Assembly (NCBI RefSeq): GCF_003816055.1
Contig: NZ_CP033906.1
Location: forward strand, 1,798,001-1,862,000
Reading direction: 5' to 3'
Length of the DNA: 64,000 nt
Source: Bacillus sp. FJAT-42376
Lineage (GTDB): Bacteria > Bacillota > Bacilli > Bacillales > Bacillaceae
The notes beneath the pieces are model-generated. The model searched no databases. It was not told the DNA's origin and worked only from the letters and a program-made list of their open reading frames with translations. Every line of letters starts with the position of its first letter. The first letter of the stretch is position 1. A program made the translations under genes and the position numbers. Positions 44,515 through 53,618 of this stretch are shown in pieces.

Positions 44515-46203
44515 ATGACGTCAAGTCTTCCTGAATACAGTGAATACAGCAAACCGGTTCAGGAGCGAGATAACTCCTTTGAATTTTTATATAAGTATCA
44601 TCGGGACGCTATTTTGCGACTGGATTGCCAGGGGATGATCCTGTACGCAAATGATTCTGCATGCAGTTTATTTGGCATGGACCGTCACTCATTAGAGGGC
44701 CATATGTGCTCTAATTTGATGACACATAATGAATGGAGCCAAACGGAGGCACTGATCAAAGGGGCGGAAGAGTCCCTCCTGCCGAACGAGTGCGACGTTT
44801 TGACCCAAAAGGGCAGGGTGTGTGCGGTGACCGCCTTTCCTATTTTGGCGAACAAGAAGGTAAGCGGTTTTTTCCTTAATTATCATGATATGACAGAGAT
44901 GAGAAGGGCTGAAGAAAAAATAGCGCATTCTTCTTATTATGATGAATTGACGAAGCTTCCCAATGACCGCCTTGTCATGAAGAAATTAGAAAAGATTACA
45001 TCTGAAGAAATTGTCCGGACGGCGATTATCAAGGTCAATATAGACCGGTTTAAATACATCAATGAAATGTTTGGAAAGAAAACGGGAGATGCCATCATCC
45101 GCCAGGTGGGGCAGGAGCTGAGAAAACTTGTTCCTAAACAATATTTTGTAGGCCGTTTTTTTAATGATGAATTTGTGGTCATTGTAGAAAGTTTAGAGGA
45201 TACCGAGTTTTTCTACAGCATCGCGAGCGAATTGGCGAGGGGATTTAAAAAGCGTTATCTGTCAGAGGAACAGGAGTACCATGTTAAAGTCAGCTTCGGG
45301 GTAGCGATTTACCCGGATCATGGAACGAATCCGGATCTCCTTCTTAAAAAAAGCGATTTGGCTTTAAGAATCAGCAAAGAATCTCCGCTCGGAACGTACA
45401 GCGAAGAGAAGAGCCAGGCGATTGAACGGCGCTATTATTTACAGAAGGAACTTATGCATGCACTGAAGCGGAATGAATTCCTTCTGTACTATCAGCCGCA
45501 GTATGATACAAGAACCAAGCACATTACCGGAATGGAAGTCCTTTTGCGATGGAAGCACCCGGAGCTTGGCATCGTTTCGCCTGCAGAGTTCATTCCCATC
45601 GCAGAAGAAACCGGTTTGATTATTGAAATCGGCAAATGGAGCATGCAGGAAGCCTGCCGCCAGCTCAGGTATTGGCAGCAGACAGCATGTCCGACATTAA
45701 GGCTGAGTATGAATCTGTCCGTTAAACAATTTTATCAGCCGGATCTTGTTCCAATGGTATCAAGTGTCCTTGAAGAGAACGGCATTATTCCGGATCATTT
45801 TGAGCTGGAATTTACGGAAAGCCTTTCGATGCACAACAGCGATACATTTCTTAGAACGATCCGTGAGCTGAAAAATATCAATATACATTTGAGTATCGAT
45901 GATTTTGGGACAGGCTACAGCTCATTAAGCTATTTGACACAGCTTCCTCTGGATAAAATAAAAATTGACCGGAGTTTTGTGCAGAAAATGCTGAGCAGCA
46001 AGCAGGACGAGATTGTCATTAAAGCAATTATCGGTCTCGCAGAAAATTTAGGGCTTCAGATGATTGCTGAAGGGGTAGAGTCTCAAACCCAGGCCGCATT
46101 TTTGGAAGCACACGGTTGCCACCATATGCAGGGCTTTTTGTTCAGCAGGCCTCTGCCGCAGGAACAGATTACAGAAATGCTTGGAAAACAATACATCTCT
46201 TAA
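44515..46203 (+). CDS. ykoW: PAS-GGDEF-EAL cyclic-di-GMP protein (YkoW-like)
   Basis: 562-residue cytoplasmic protein: PAS domain (about 20-135, DAILRLDCQGMILYANDSAC), GGDEF domain (about 140-300) and EAL domain (about 310-555). The GGDEF signature is degraded to RFFNDEF, so diguanylate cyclase activity is doubtful. The EAL domain keeps EVLLRW, the ExTE-type ELEFTES, IDDFGTGYSS and DKIKID, so phosphodiesterase activity is plausible. AAGGAGG precedes the ATG at 44515. Position matches B. subtilis ykoW (dgcW). Confidence 0.88.
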   Translation: MTSSLPEYSEYSKPVQERDNSFEFLYKYHRDAILRLDCQGMILYANDSACSLFGMDRHSLEGHMCSNLMTHNEWSQTEALIKGAEESLLPNECDVLTQKGRVCAVTAFPILANKKVSGFFLNYHDMTEMRRAEEKIAHSSYYDELTKLPNDRLVMKKLEKITSEEIVRTAIIKVNIDRFKYINEMFGKKTGDAIIRQVGQELRKLVPKQYFVGRFFNDEFVVIVESLEDTEFFYSIASELARGFKKRYLSEEQEYHVKVSFGVAIYPDHGTNPDLLLKKSDLALRISKESPLGTYSEEKSQAIERRYYLQKELMHALKRNEFLLYYQPQYDTRTKHITGMEVLLRWKHPELGIVSPAEFIPIAEETGLIIEIGKWSMQEACRQLRYWQQTACPTLRLSMNLSVKQFYQPDLVPMVSSVLEENGIIPDHFELEFTESLSMHNSDTFLRTIRELKNINIHLSIDDFGTGYSSLSYLTQLPLDKIKIDRSFVQKMLSSKQDEIVIKAIIGLAENLGLQMIAEGVESQTQAAFLEAHGCHHMQGFLFSRPLPQEQITEMLGKQYIS

Positions 46204-46241
46204 TGAAGCTCAAAAATCCTGCTTTATAGAAAAATGGAATG

Positions 46242-46273
46242 AACCCCCGGTCGGCATCCCGGGGGTTTTCTTT
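46242..46273 (+). terminator. Terminator after the ykoW-like gene
   Basis: AACCCCCGG/CCGGGGGTT stem followed by TTTCTTT. Confidence 0.8.
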
Positions 46274-46335
46274 GTGAAGAAGTCCTATCTAAATGGGAGA
46301 AACTAGAAAGAGACGTACTGGACACCCTCTCTATT

Positions 46336-48171
46336 TCAGGGCAGATTTTTCCGGATAAATGCAATCACGTTAGAGACTGTCTCATCTTGAGGGCTATTCA
46401 GATAATTCTCAAAGGGGCAGCCTCTTTTTATGAGATGGTCAAAAACAGTAAAAACGGTAAAATCCGAAGGTGACAGATTGTCTGTCACTTCTTCCCATAA
46501 AAGGGGTGCGGCTACACAGGCTCCTTCCGCTCCTCTCGGTGAATAGGGGGCAATGATGGTTTTCCCTTCTCCGTGCTGCAGATAATCAATATACAGCCGG
46601 CCGGCCCGGTGCTTTTTTAACCGTTCGGTCGTGAAGGCATCCGGAAATTTTCTTGTCAGGTAATCGGCTATAAACGATGTAAACGTACGGGTATCTTCAT
46701 AAGTCAGAAGATTACCCGATAAAGGAATATGTATTTGAATTCCTTTTCCTCCGGACAGTTTCGGAAAAGAAACAAGGCCGAATTCCTTAAAAAGTATTTC
46801 GAGTTGCATGGCTGCGGATACAGCAAGGTGAAATGCATTTCTGTCCGGAGGATCGAGGTCAAATACGATTTCCATCGGCTTCTTCTCTGAAATTCGCTCG
46901 AAAGGAACGTGAAATTCAAGAGCGAGCTGATTTCCGAGCCAAATCAAATCGGAGAGGTGTCTGCACGTCATATAGTCAATGCCTTCATGCACAGCGGATT
47001 GAATAAAGGACGGAGCATAATCAGGTTTGTTCTTCTGGTAAAATTGTTCTCCGCCGGATCCATGCGGATACCGAATCAAAGTCAGAACTCTGTCCTTCAG
47101 CAGCGGAAGCAAATAAGGAGCAATCTTTAAGAGGTATAGAAGATACTGGAGCTTAGTGACAGCCGGGCTTTTCCATATTGGTTTGTCAGGATGGGTGACC
47201 TGAACGTCGCTGTGCAGCGGGGCAGCATCCAGCTGAAAGTGTTCCCATGTGCACTTTTCGGGAGCTGATTGAAAATCAAAGCCCGCAAATGATGGTTCCC
47301 TCAAACGTTCCTTATAAAAGGAAAGGAAGTGAATGCGAACGCAAATGGCAGGTTCGATTTTGATGAAAGCTTTGCTCGTTTCTGAAGCATTTTTTTTTAC
47401 AATCTGGATAAGGGCTTCCCGATCCTTTCCTTGCAGTCCATGCGAAAAGGAACCGGGAGAGTAGATCAGCCCGTCGCGGAACAAACCAGTTTCGAAGTAT
47501 CCGTTTTCTTCATCATAGCCCGTGATGAATAGCGTGGCCGATCTGTAGTTTTTTACTTTTTTCCAGGATTCCGTTCTCTTTCCAGCCAGCCATTTTCCCC
47601 TAAGATTCTTTGCTACAATTCCTTCCCCTCCGAAAAGCTGAACTTTATCCCATAAGGAGTCGCAATTAGGATAAAAAGGTATCATTTGGATCAATTCCTC
47701 AGCCTCCCCGGATGGAGAGAGAGGAAACCCGGTTTTTTGAAAGAAGTCTTCAAGCTCTGCTTTTCTTGATGAATAGATTTCATCATGCTTCGGTTTTCCA
47801 TGAAGTAAGAGGATATCAAATATAAGCAGTCTGCACGGCTCATTGGTAGAGGCCTGTTTGATTTTGGCAGCTGATTTCAGACGTCCGCGGATTTGAAGCT
47901 TTTGAAAATCGGATGCAAAAGGATGACAAAGAGAAACAAGTTCTCCATCAAGAGTCAATGGAAGAAACGGATTGAGTTTGTATCTATGTTGCTGGACAAA
48001 CTCATAGATCTCCGGAAAAGCATGAAGCAAATCCTTCCCATTTCTGCTGACCAGTGAAATGGACGATTCATCTATGTATAAGATGGCCCGAAAGCCGTCA
48101 TACTTCACTTCGTAGACCCAGTCAGAACCGGAGGGCGACTTGGAAGAAAGAACAGGGAGCATTGGTTTCAA
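46336..48171 (-). CDS. ligD: Non-homologous end-joining ligase-polymerase LigD
   Basis: 611-residue two-domain enzyme, the same length as I recall for B. subtilis LigD (YkoU). N-terminal ATP-dependent ligase (about 1-310) with the nucleotidyl-acceptor lysine in EVKYDGFRA; C-terminal primase-polymerase domain (about 325-610) with IVFDLDPPD, and SGGKGIQIHIPL. The 3'-phosphoesterase domain found in Pseudomonas and mycobacterial LigD is absent. TTG at 48171 lies 6 bases after GGAGGTG, better than GTG at 48180. Works with Ku, encoded 0.6 kb away on the same strand but separated by an opposed gene. Confidence 0.93.
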   Translation of the reverse strand: MKPMLPVLSSKSPSGSDWVYEVKYDGFRAILYIDESSISLVSRNGKDLLHAFPEIYEFVQQHRYKLNPFLPLTLDGELVSLCHPFASDFQKLQIRGRLKSAAKIKQASTNEPCRLLIFDILLLHGKPKHDEIYSSRKAELEDFFQKTGFPLSPSGEAEELIQMIPFYPNCDSLWDKVQLFGGEGIVAKNLRGKWLAGKRTESWKKVKNYRSATLFITGYDEENGYFETGLFRDGLIYSPGSFSHGLQGKDREALIQIVKKNASETSKAFIKIEPAICVRIHFLSFYKERLREPSFAGFDFQSAPEKCTWEHFQLDAAPLHSDVQVTHPDKPIWKSPAVTKLQYLLYLLKIAPYLLPLLKDRVLTLIRYPHGSGGEQFYQKNKPDYAPSFIQSAVHEGIDYMTCRHLSDLIWLGNQLALEFHVPFERISEKKPMEIVFDLDPPDRNAFHLAVSAAMQLEILFKEFGLVSFPKLSGGKGIQIHIPLSGNLLTYEDTRTFTSFIADYLTRKFPDAFTTERLKKHRAGRLYIDYLQHGEGKTIIAPYSPRGAEGACVAAPLLWEEVTDNLSPSDFTVFTVFDHLIKRGCPFENYLNSPQDETVSNVIAFIRKNLP

Positions 48172-48229
48172 CAGAAACACCTCCGACGAATTGAATTGAA
48201 AGCCCCGCTTATACGAAAGGAGTCCTTAT

Positions 48230-48751
48230 ATGAAAAAAGCTGTTTTTCTCGATCGGGATGGAGTCATTAATGAAGTTTTGTCCGATCGTGTAAAATTTGT
48301 GAATCGCCCGGAGCAGTTTTATTTACTCGATCATGCAGGCGAGGCCGTTAAACTTTTAAATGATAGCGGCTATCTGGTGTTCGTTGTTACAAATCAGGGC
48401 GGTGTGGGACTAGGGCTTATGACTGAAGAGGCACTGAAAGAAGTGCACGAAGAAATGGTCCGGCAAATCGCGGAAAAGGGAGGGATGATTCACGGCACCG
48501 TTTGCTGTACACATGCTCCAAAAAGCGGATGTGCATGCAGAAAGCCGGAGCCGGGTATGATTCTTTCCCTTGCAGACCGGTATCATGTGAACCTTGCCGC
48601 CTCTTATATGATTGGGGACCGGGAAGCCGACATCACAGCCGGCAAAAGGGCAGGCGTCCCCACTATTCTCATTGGAGAAGAAGCGGGTTTTGCTGATGCG
48701 CAGTTTCCTTCTTTATGGGAGGCGGCGCAATGGATTGTCCATAAAAATTAA
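48230..48751 (+). CDS. HAD-IIIA phosphatase (GmhB/HisB-N-like) lying between ligD and ku
   Basis: 173-residue HAD phosphatase: nucleophile and acid Asp8/Asp10 in FLDRDGVINE, motif II VTNQGGVG, the zinc loop CTHAPKSGCACRKPEPG, and motif IV GDREADITAGKRAGV. The zinc loop points to the heptose-bisphosphate/histidinol-phosphate phosphatase subgroup, which is related to polynucleotide 3'-phosphatases. AAAGGAG ribosome site. It is divergent from ligD (about 58 bp) and overlaps the end of the convergent ku gene by four bases. Substrate unknown. Confidence 0.82.
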   Translation: MKKAVFLDRDGVINEVLSDRVKFVNRPEQFYLLDHAGEAVKLLNDSGYLVFVVTNQGGVGLGLMTEEALKEVHEEMVRQIAEKGGMIHGTVCCTHAPKSGCACRKPEPGMILSLADRYHVNLAASYMIGDREADITAGKRAGVPTILIGEEAGFADAQFPSLWEAAQWIVHKN

Positions 48752-49620
48752 GCCTTTTTCCTCGCTGTACGTTTTTTCTTTCCTGTTGAAGAAGGACTTC
48801 CCTCGGCTTTTGACTGAGGGTCTTTCTCTTTTCCAGCCACATTCTTTTTCGATTTCTCAATGCTCGCCTGCAGCTGGCTCATCAAGTCGACAACATTTTT
48901 CCGCGGTGCATCGGATGGGGCGGCAGTTCCTTCGTTTTGGTCGATTTTGCTTTGGATTAGACGAAGCATTGCTTCCCGGTAGTCGTCCTTATATTGTTCC
49001 GGGTCGAAATTTGCCGTCATCTGGTCAATGAGCATCATGGCTGTATCAAGTTCTTTTTCCTGAATATCCGCAGAATCCGGAACTGAGGGAACTTCATCGG
49101 CAGAACGTACTTCATCGGGATAATGAATGGTTTCCATCACTAGACAATTTTTATACACTCTCACGACGGCCATTTGCTGCTTGGAGCGGATCGTCATCTC
49201 GGCAAGGCCGATTTTCCCCGATTTCAGCAGGGCTTCTCTCAATAATGCATAGGCTTTTGAACCGTTTTCTCCAGGCCCTAAAAAATAGCTGCGGTTATAG
49301 TAGATGGGATCAATATCCTCAAGCTTAACGAAATCCAAAATTTCAACCGCCTTATCTTCATGTTCCTTTTTCAGTTCTTTCATATCTTCCTCGGTCAAGA
49401 TCACATATTTTCCTTTTACATACTCATATCCTTTGACAATGTCACCTGATTCTAGCGGACGGTCGCAGTTTGGGCATTTTTTTTCATACTTAATCGGCGT
49501 TCCGCAATCTTTATGAAGACTTCTCAGTTTTACATCTTTATCCTCTGTAGCTGCATAAAGCTTGACCGGGATGGTAACTAAGCCAAACCGGATGGAACCT
49601 TTCCACATCGTATGCATCAT
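48748..49620 (-). CDS. ku: DNA end-binding protein Ku
   Basis: 290-residue bacterial Ku homodimer subunit for non-homologous end joining. Core begins MWKGSIRFGLVTIPVKLYAA and continues HKDCGTPIKYEKKCPNCDR (a Cys pair as in B. subtilis YkoV), GYEYVKGKYVIL, and GKIGLAEMTIRSKQQMA. The C-terminal tail is lysine-rich (KKKRTARKKA), a DNA-binding extension. Two ATGs (49620, 49617) follow AGAGGATTTT. Confidence 0.93.
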   Translation of the reverse strand: MMHTMWKGSIRFGLVTIPVKLYAATEDKDVKLRSLHKDCGTPIKYEKKCPNCDRPLESGDIVKGYEYVKGKYVILTEEDMKELKKEHEDKAVEILDFVKLEDIDPIYYNRSYFLGPGENGSKAYALLREALLKSGKIGLAEMTIRSKQQMAVVRVYKNCLVMETIHYPDEVRSADEVPSVPDSADIQEKELDTAMMLIDQMTANFDPEQYKDDYREAMLRLIQSKIDQNEGTAAPSDAPRKNVVDLMSQLQASIEKSKKNVAGKEKDPQSKAEGSPSSTGKKKRTARKKA

Positions 49621-49720
49621 AAAATCCTCTCTTCATCACATTTTTATAGTTCTAGTTTGTATACGTTTCCATGGTATGATGAATAAAAAAACAAGCAAAA
49701 TCAGGAAGAGGAGGAACAAA

Positions 49721-50788
49721 ATGAAAAAATGTTTCTTTACAGGTTTCCCCGGCTTCATTTCGAGGGAATTAATTAAAGAGTCCATGAAACAAAACCTGTT
49801 TGATTTTTATTATGTCCTGGTCCTTCCTGAACTGGAAAAGCAGGCAGCTGAAGAACTTAATTTCCTTACATCAGGAAGAGCCAGGGCAGTAGCCGGTGAT
49901 ATTACGGTACGGGGACTGAACATGGACGCCGGCGTATTGGAAGAAATGAAACGGGAAGTGACGCATGTTTTTCACCTTGCTGCCGTTTATGACCTTGGAG
50001 TGGACAGGGAATTGGCAGAGAAGGTAAATGTCACGGGCACGGCGAATGTGGCAGAGCTTTTTTGCCAATTCAATCTGGAGTGCTTTACATATTTCAGTAC
50101 AGCATATGTATCCGGGAAGCGGGAAGGGCTGATTCTGGAAGGGGATCTTCAGGGAGAGTGCGGATTTAAAAATCATTATGAAACCACCAAGTACAGGGCA
50201 GAGGAAATTGTCAGGGGAAAGATGGGCGAAATGCCTGCTGTCATCATCAGGCCCGGCATCGTAACCGGTCATTCAAAAACCGGGGAAGCGAGCAAATTTG
50301 ATGGTCCGTACTACATGCTGAATATGTTCAGCAGGCTGAAGTTTTCTCCCTTTATTCCCCGAATCGGAAGAGGAAATGTACCCTTTAATACAGTGCCGGT
50401 GGATTTCCTTGTGAAGGCAGTTCTTTTCTTATCCTTGAGGAGGGAAGCGGCCGGCCAGACGTTTCATGTGACAGATCCCCACCCTGGTACAATCGGAGAA
50501 CTTTACACTCTTTTTTTGAAAGAGCTTCTAAACAGAAGGCCGTTGGGAATCCTGCCTCCTTCAGCAGCAAAAGCCGGATTGTCATCCGATTGGCTGTGCA
50601 GGTGGCTCGGAATTAGAAAACAGGCATTGGATTACTTCCAATATGATGTGAGATACGACTGCTCCAATTTGAAAAGGCATTTGGATGGATCGGGGATTGT
50701 CTGTCCGAATATTAGGGAATACGGTCATAAACTTGTGCAATTTTATAAAGAAAAACAGGAAAACAAGGAGGAGAGAACCTATGCTTAA
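49721..50788 (+). CDS. Extended SDR reductase (fatty acyl-CoA reductase-like, NAD-binding 4)
   Basis: 355-residue Rossmann protein: nucleotide loop FTGFPGFISREL at residues 6-17, HLAAVYDLG, STAYVSG and the catalytic YxxxK as HYETTKYRAEE, then RPGIVTGHSKTG. The SDR class with NAD_binding_4 reduces acyl thioesters or acts on lipid aldehydes. GAGGAGG precedes the ATG. Its end overlaps the next gene, an aldehyde dehydrogenase, by eight bases, so the two are translationally coupled and likely act in one aldehyde pathway. Confidence 0.75.
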   Translation: MKKCFFTGFPGFISRELIKESMKQNLFDFYYVLVLPELEKQAAEELNFLTSGRARAVAGDITVRGLNMDAGVLEEMKREVTHVFHLAAVYDLGVDRELAEKVNVTGTANVAELFCQFNLECFTYFSTAYVSGKREGLILEGDLQGECGFKNHYETTKYRAEEIVRGKMGEMPAVIIRPGIVTGHSKTGEASKFDGPYYMLNMFSRLKFSPFIPRIGRGNVPFNTVPVDFLVKAVLFLSLRREAAGQTFHVTDPHPGTIGELYTLFLKELLNRRPLGILPPSAAKAGLSSDWLCRWLGIRKQALDYFQYDVRYDCSNLKRHLDGSGIVCPNIREYGHKLVQFYKEKQENKEERTYA

Positions 50789-52307
50789 AGCGATGAACCC
50801 TGCTACAGGAAACAAAATCACGGAAATTGAAGAAGTGAAGCTAAGTGAAGCAGGCCGGATTTTTCAGCAGGCCGAACAGGTGCAAAAGGAATGGCAAGAG
50901 AAAACGATAAAAGAAAGGCTTGAATATTTTAAAGCGCTTCGTCTTTTGATGGCTTCCAAATTGGATGCGATGACGACAATTGTCCATGCAGATACAGGAA
51001 AACCGAAAGCAGAAGCACTGGCTACGGACATTATGCCTGTCATCGATTCAATTCAGCACCTGGAAAAGACAGCGGAATCCGTGTTAGGGAGACAAAATCC
51101 GCCGACACCGATGCTTTTCTGGGGAAAGAAAAGCTACATTGAATACATGGCAAGGGGAACGGTCCTTATTATTTCTCCATGGAACTATCCGCTCCAGCTT
51201 GCTGTTATTCCCGTCTTAAGTGCATTGGCCGGCGGGAATGCAGTGGTCCTGAAGCCTTCAGAGGTAACGCCGCTTACCGGAAAGCTGATTGAACTGCTAT
51301 TTAAAGAAGCCGGATTTCCTGATGGTCTCGTTCAGGTGGCGCAGGGAGGAAAGGAACTGGGCGAAGCACTGGTGAAAGAAAAACCTGACTATATTTTCTT
51401 TACAGGGTCTGTAAAAACGGGGAAAATCATTCAGGAACAGGCAGCTAAAGATTTGATTCCCACCACACTTGAGCTTGGCGGAAAAGACCCGTTCATTGTT
51501 TTTGAAGATGCTAATCTTGACCGGGCAGCCAAAGCAGCGGTTTGGGGGGCTTTTACAAACAGCGGACAGGTATGTATGAGTACGGAAAGGGTATACGTCG
51601 AGGGTTCTGTTTATCAGACGTTTGTCCGAAAGGTACAGGAACTGACTATGAACCTGAAGCAGGGAGCCTCTCTCCATGATGATCTCGGGTCTATGACGTT
51701 CCCTCAGCAGGTCAAAACGGTAAAAGAACAGGTGGAAGACGCCATTAGCAAAGGTGCGAAGCTAGCTGCTGGAAATGTGCCCTCTGACTGGGATGAAAAC
51801 AGCATGTACATCAAGCCGATGATTCTTGTGGATGTAAAGCAGGATATGGCCATTATGCAAGATGAAACATTCGGGCCGGTCATGCCGATTATGCCATTTG
51901 ATACAGAAGAAGAAGCCATTGAGCTTGCAAACGGAACCGTTTATGGATTAAATGCAAGCGTATGGTCTTCCGATTCTGCCAAGGCAGAACGTGTTGTGTC
52001 CAGGCTTGTCACAGGAAATGCAGCCATAAATGATGTCATGCTGACTGTTATGAATCCGAATCTTCCGTTTGGAGGAGCGAAGCAGAGCGGCATCGGGCGC
52101 TACCATGGAGAAGGGGGCCTCCGGATTTTCTGCCACGAAAAATCCGTGATGGCGGATCCCGGAAAACGAAACAGTGAAATACAGTGGTATCCTTACAGGG
52201 GAAAATACAAACCATTTAAAGTTTTATTTGAGACGCTTTTCGGCCGCGATAAAAACTGGAAAGCGGCTGCACAAGCCTACCGTTCCATTATGAAACAGTC
52301 TAAATGA
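50781..52307 (+). CDS. Aldehyde dehydrogenase coupled to the SDR gene
   Basis: 508-residue NAD(P)-dependent aldehyde dehydrogenase. Catalytic Cys in NSGQVCMSTERVYV, Glu in LELGGKDPFIVFEDANLDRA, cofactor PWNYPLQLA. It is closer to fatty-aldehyde and benzaldehyde-type enzymes than to the AldA-like enzyme at 31493, and carries a C-terminal extension with LFGRDKNWKAAAQAY. AAGGAGGAGAG ribosome site within the upstream gene end. Substrate unknown. Confidence 0.82.
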   Translation: MLKAMNPATGNKITEIEEVKLSEAGRIFQQAEQVQKEWQEKTIKERLEYFKALRLLMASKLDAMTTIVHADTGKPKAEALATDIMPVIDSIQHLEKTAESVLGRQNPPTPMLFWGKKSYIEYMARGTVLIISPWNYPLQLAVIPVLSALAGGNAVVLKPSEVTPLTGKLIELLFKEAGFPDGLVQVAQGGKELGEALVKEKPDYIFFTGSVKTGKIIQEQAAKDLIPTTLELGGKDPFIVFEDANLDRAAKAAVWGAFTNSGQVCMSTERVYVEGSVYQTFVRKVQELTMNLKQGASLHDDLGSMTFPQQVKTVKEQVEDAISKGAKLAAGNVPSDWDENSMYIKPMILVDVKQDMAIMQDETFGPVMPIMPFDTEEEAIELANGTVYGLNASVWSSDSAKAERVVSRLVTGNAAINDVMLTVMNPNLPFGGAKQSGIGRYHGEGGLRIFCHEKSVMADPGKRNSEIQWYPYRGKYKPFKVLFETLFGRDKNWKAAAQAYRSIMKQSK

Positions 52308-52319
52308 CTGCTGAATGAC

Positions 52320-52400
52320 ACAGCTAAAAGGTGCCTGATTGCAGCGGAGCGGGGAAACGGCTGACAGGCCGCTGAACGCCCGCCGGAGGCTCAGGATATA
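52320..52400. repeat. Scrap of the GC-rich dispersed element
   Basis: AAAAGGTGCCTGATTGCAGC followed by GGAGCGGGG is an inverted, decayed version of the GCACCTTCCGCTCC word at 36040. Confidence 0.4.
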
Positions 52401-52422
52401 CCGGTTCAGCTGAAAAGAAGCC

Positions 52423-52451
52423 GCCCTTCATTGGGAGCCGGCTTCTTTTTT
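52423..52451 (+). terminator. Terminator after the SDR-aldehyde dehydrogenase pair
   Basis: AAAAGAAGCCG/CGGCTTCTTTT stem then T-run. Confidence 0.75.
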
Positions 52452-52494
52452 ATAGGGACAGGAAGGGGGATCCTGTAGACAGCAGCCGCCCATT

Positions 52495-53274
52495 CTAAAA
52501 AATCTTTAAACTTTGCAGAAGGAGAATACCTGCCCCCAGAACCGCCACATATAAAGCAAACCCTTTTAAGGAATGTTTTTTAACGAAATTAATCATAAAA
52601 GCGACTGCTATATAGCCAAAGATGCTCGAGGAAATGGTTGCAATCAGCATGGAAGGCAACCCGATGGCCGGACCTGTATATTCAGCTAAATCTTTAAGCT
52701 GAAAGACGAGAGCACCAAAAACGGCCGGGATGGAAAGCAAAAAGGAAAAATAGGCAGCTGTTTCTTTATCAATTCCCCTCATCAGCGCACCGGCTATCGT
52801 AAGGCCGGAGCGCGATACAGCCGGAAAAATCGCAAGCGCTTGAAATGAACCGATCCATACTGCGTCCCCGATGTTCAGCTGATCGAGTTTTCGGCTTCCT
52901 GCTTTTGTGCGATCTGCAAAGAAAAGAAAGAGAGCGGTAAATATAAATTCCCAGCCAATCGTCATGCCCGTTTTGGAAATGCCGTCAAAAAAATCCTTAA
53001 ATAAGAGGCCTGCGGCTACTGCGGGAAGGGTACCCGCTGCCAAAAGCAAAACCAGCTTGCTGAACGGCTGTTTGATCAGCTTCCAAAGAATATCTTTATA
53101 AAAGACAATCAGCGCAATAAACGTACCAATATGAAGCATCGTGTCGAGAAATAACCCCGCATCCTGCAGGCCGAACAGTTTTCGCCCAATATACAAATGC
53201 CCTGTGCTGCTAATCGGGAGAAATTCAGTCACCCCTTGTATAAAGCCAAGTATAGCGGCTTCCAGCCAATTCAT
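52495..53274 (-). CDS. uppP: Undecaprenyl-diphosphatase UppP (BacA)
   Basis: 259-residue polytopic membrane phosphatase recycling undecaprenyl pyrophosphate for cell-wall synthesis; overproduction gives bacitracin resistance. Signature regions: GVTEFLPISSTGHLYIG near residues 14-30 and FPAVSRSGLTIAGALMRG near 150-167. Start at 53274 matches family N-termini and follows GGAAAGGA. Divergent from the Mn riboswitch-ykoY unit; B. subtilis has ykoX at this place. Confidence 0.93.
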   Translation of the reverse strand: MNWLEAAILGFIQGVTEFLPISSTGHLYIGRKLFGLQDAGLFLDTMLHIGTFIALIVFYKDILWKLIKQPFSKLVLLLAAGTLPAVAAGLLFKDFFDGISKTGMTIGWEFIFTALFLFFADRTKAGSRKLDQLNIGDAVWIGSFQALAIFPAVSRSGLTIAGALMRGIDKETAAYFSFLLSIPAVFGALVFQLKDLAEYTGPAIGLPSMLIATISSSIFGYIAVAFMINFVKKHSLKGFALYVAVLGAGILLLQSLKIF

Positions 53275-53365
53275 AACTTCGACATTCCTTTCCTCTTGGT
53301 ATCCATGACATCCCATTTCATTGTATGTACGAGCCCGTATAATTTAGAACAGCTGCACAAATGGG

Positions 53366-53394
53366 TTGACAAGTCTAAAAAACTCGGATATTAT
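53366..53394 (+). promoter_or_regulatory. SigA promoter of the ykoY riboswitch transcript
   Basis: TTGACA (53366-53371), 17-base spacer, TATTAT (53389-53394). Confidence 0.8.
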
Positions 53395-53420
53395 AAGGGT
53401 AACAAAATAGTATTCTCTCT

Positions 53421-53541
53421 CGTCAAAGGGGAGTAGCCGGTCAGGTGCCTGCACCTGAAAACAAAGTCGTCAATTCATGGATGATATCCATCGGCTTTGT
53501 TGACATGACTCAGTACATACATGTTCAGCAAGACCTTTGCC
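53421..53541 (+). ncRNA. yybP-ykoY manganese riboswitch
   Basis: Conserved GTCAAAGGGGAGTAGC at the 5' side and CATGACTCAGTACATACATG then AGCAAGACCTTTGCC at the 3' side are the hallmark words of the yybP-ykoY motif, in front of its namesake gene. Manganese binding should prevent the following terminator from forming and switch the gene on. Confidence 0.92.
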
Positions 53542-53565
53542 CATTAGTGGCAAAGGTCTGTTTTT
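53531..53565 (+). terminator. Expression-platform terminator of the Mn riboswitch
   Basis: Perfect AGACCTTTGCC/GGCAAAGGTCT stem with CATTAGT loop and T-run. Its left arm is shared with the aptamer, as expected for a switch. Confidence 0.88.
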
Positions 53566-53618
53566 ATGTCTGCTAATGGGAGCCCGGGAAGGGAAAACAC
53601 ATTAGGAGGAGATAATAT

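Noticed and set aside
53197..53436. 79-codon plus-strand frame spanning uppP start and the Mn riboswitch
   Set aside because: It is antisense to uppP and runs across the promoter and 5' part of the riboswitch; no ribosome site.
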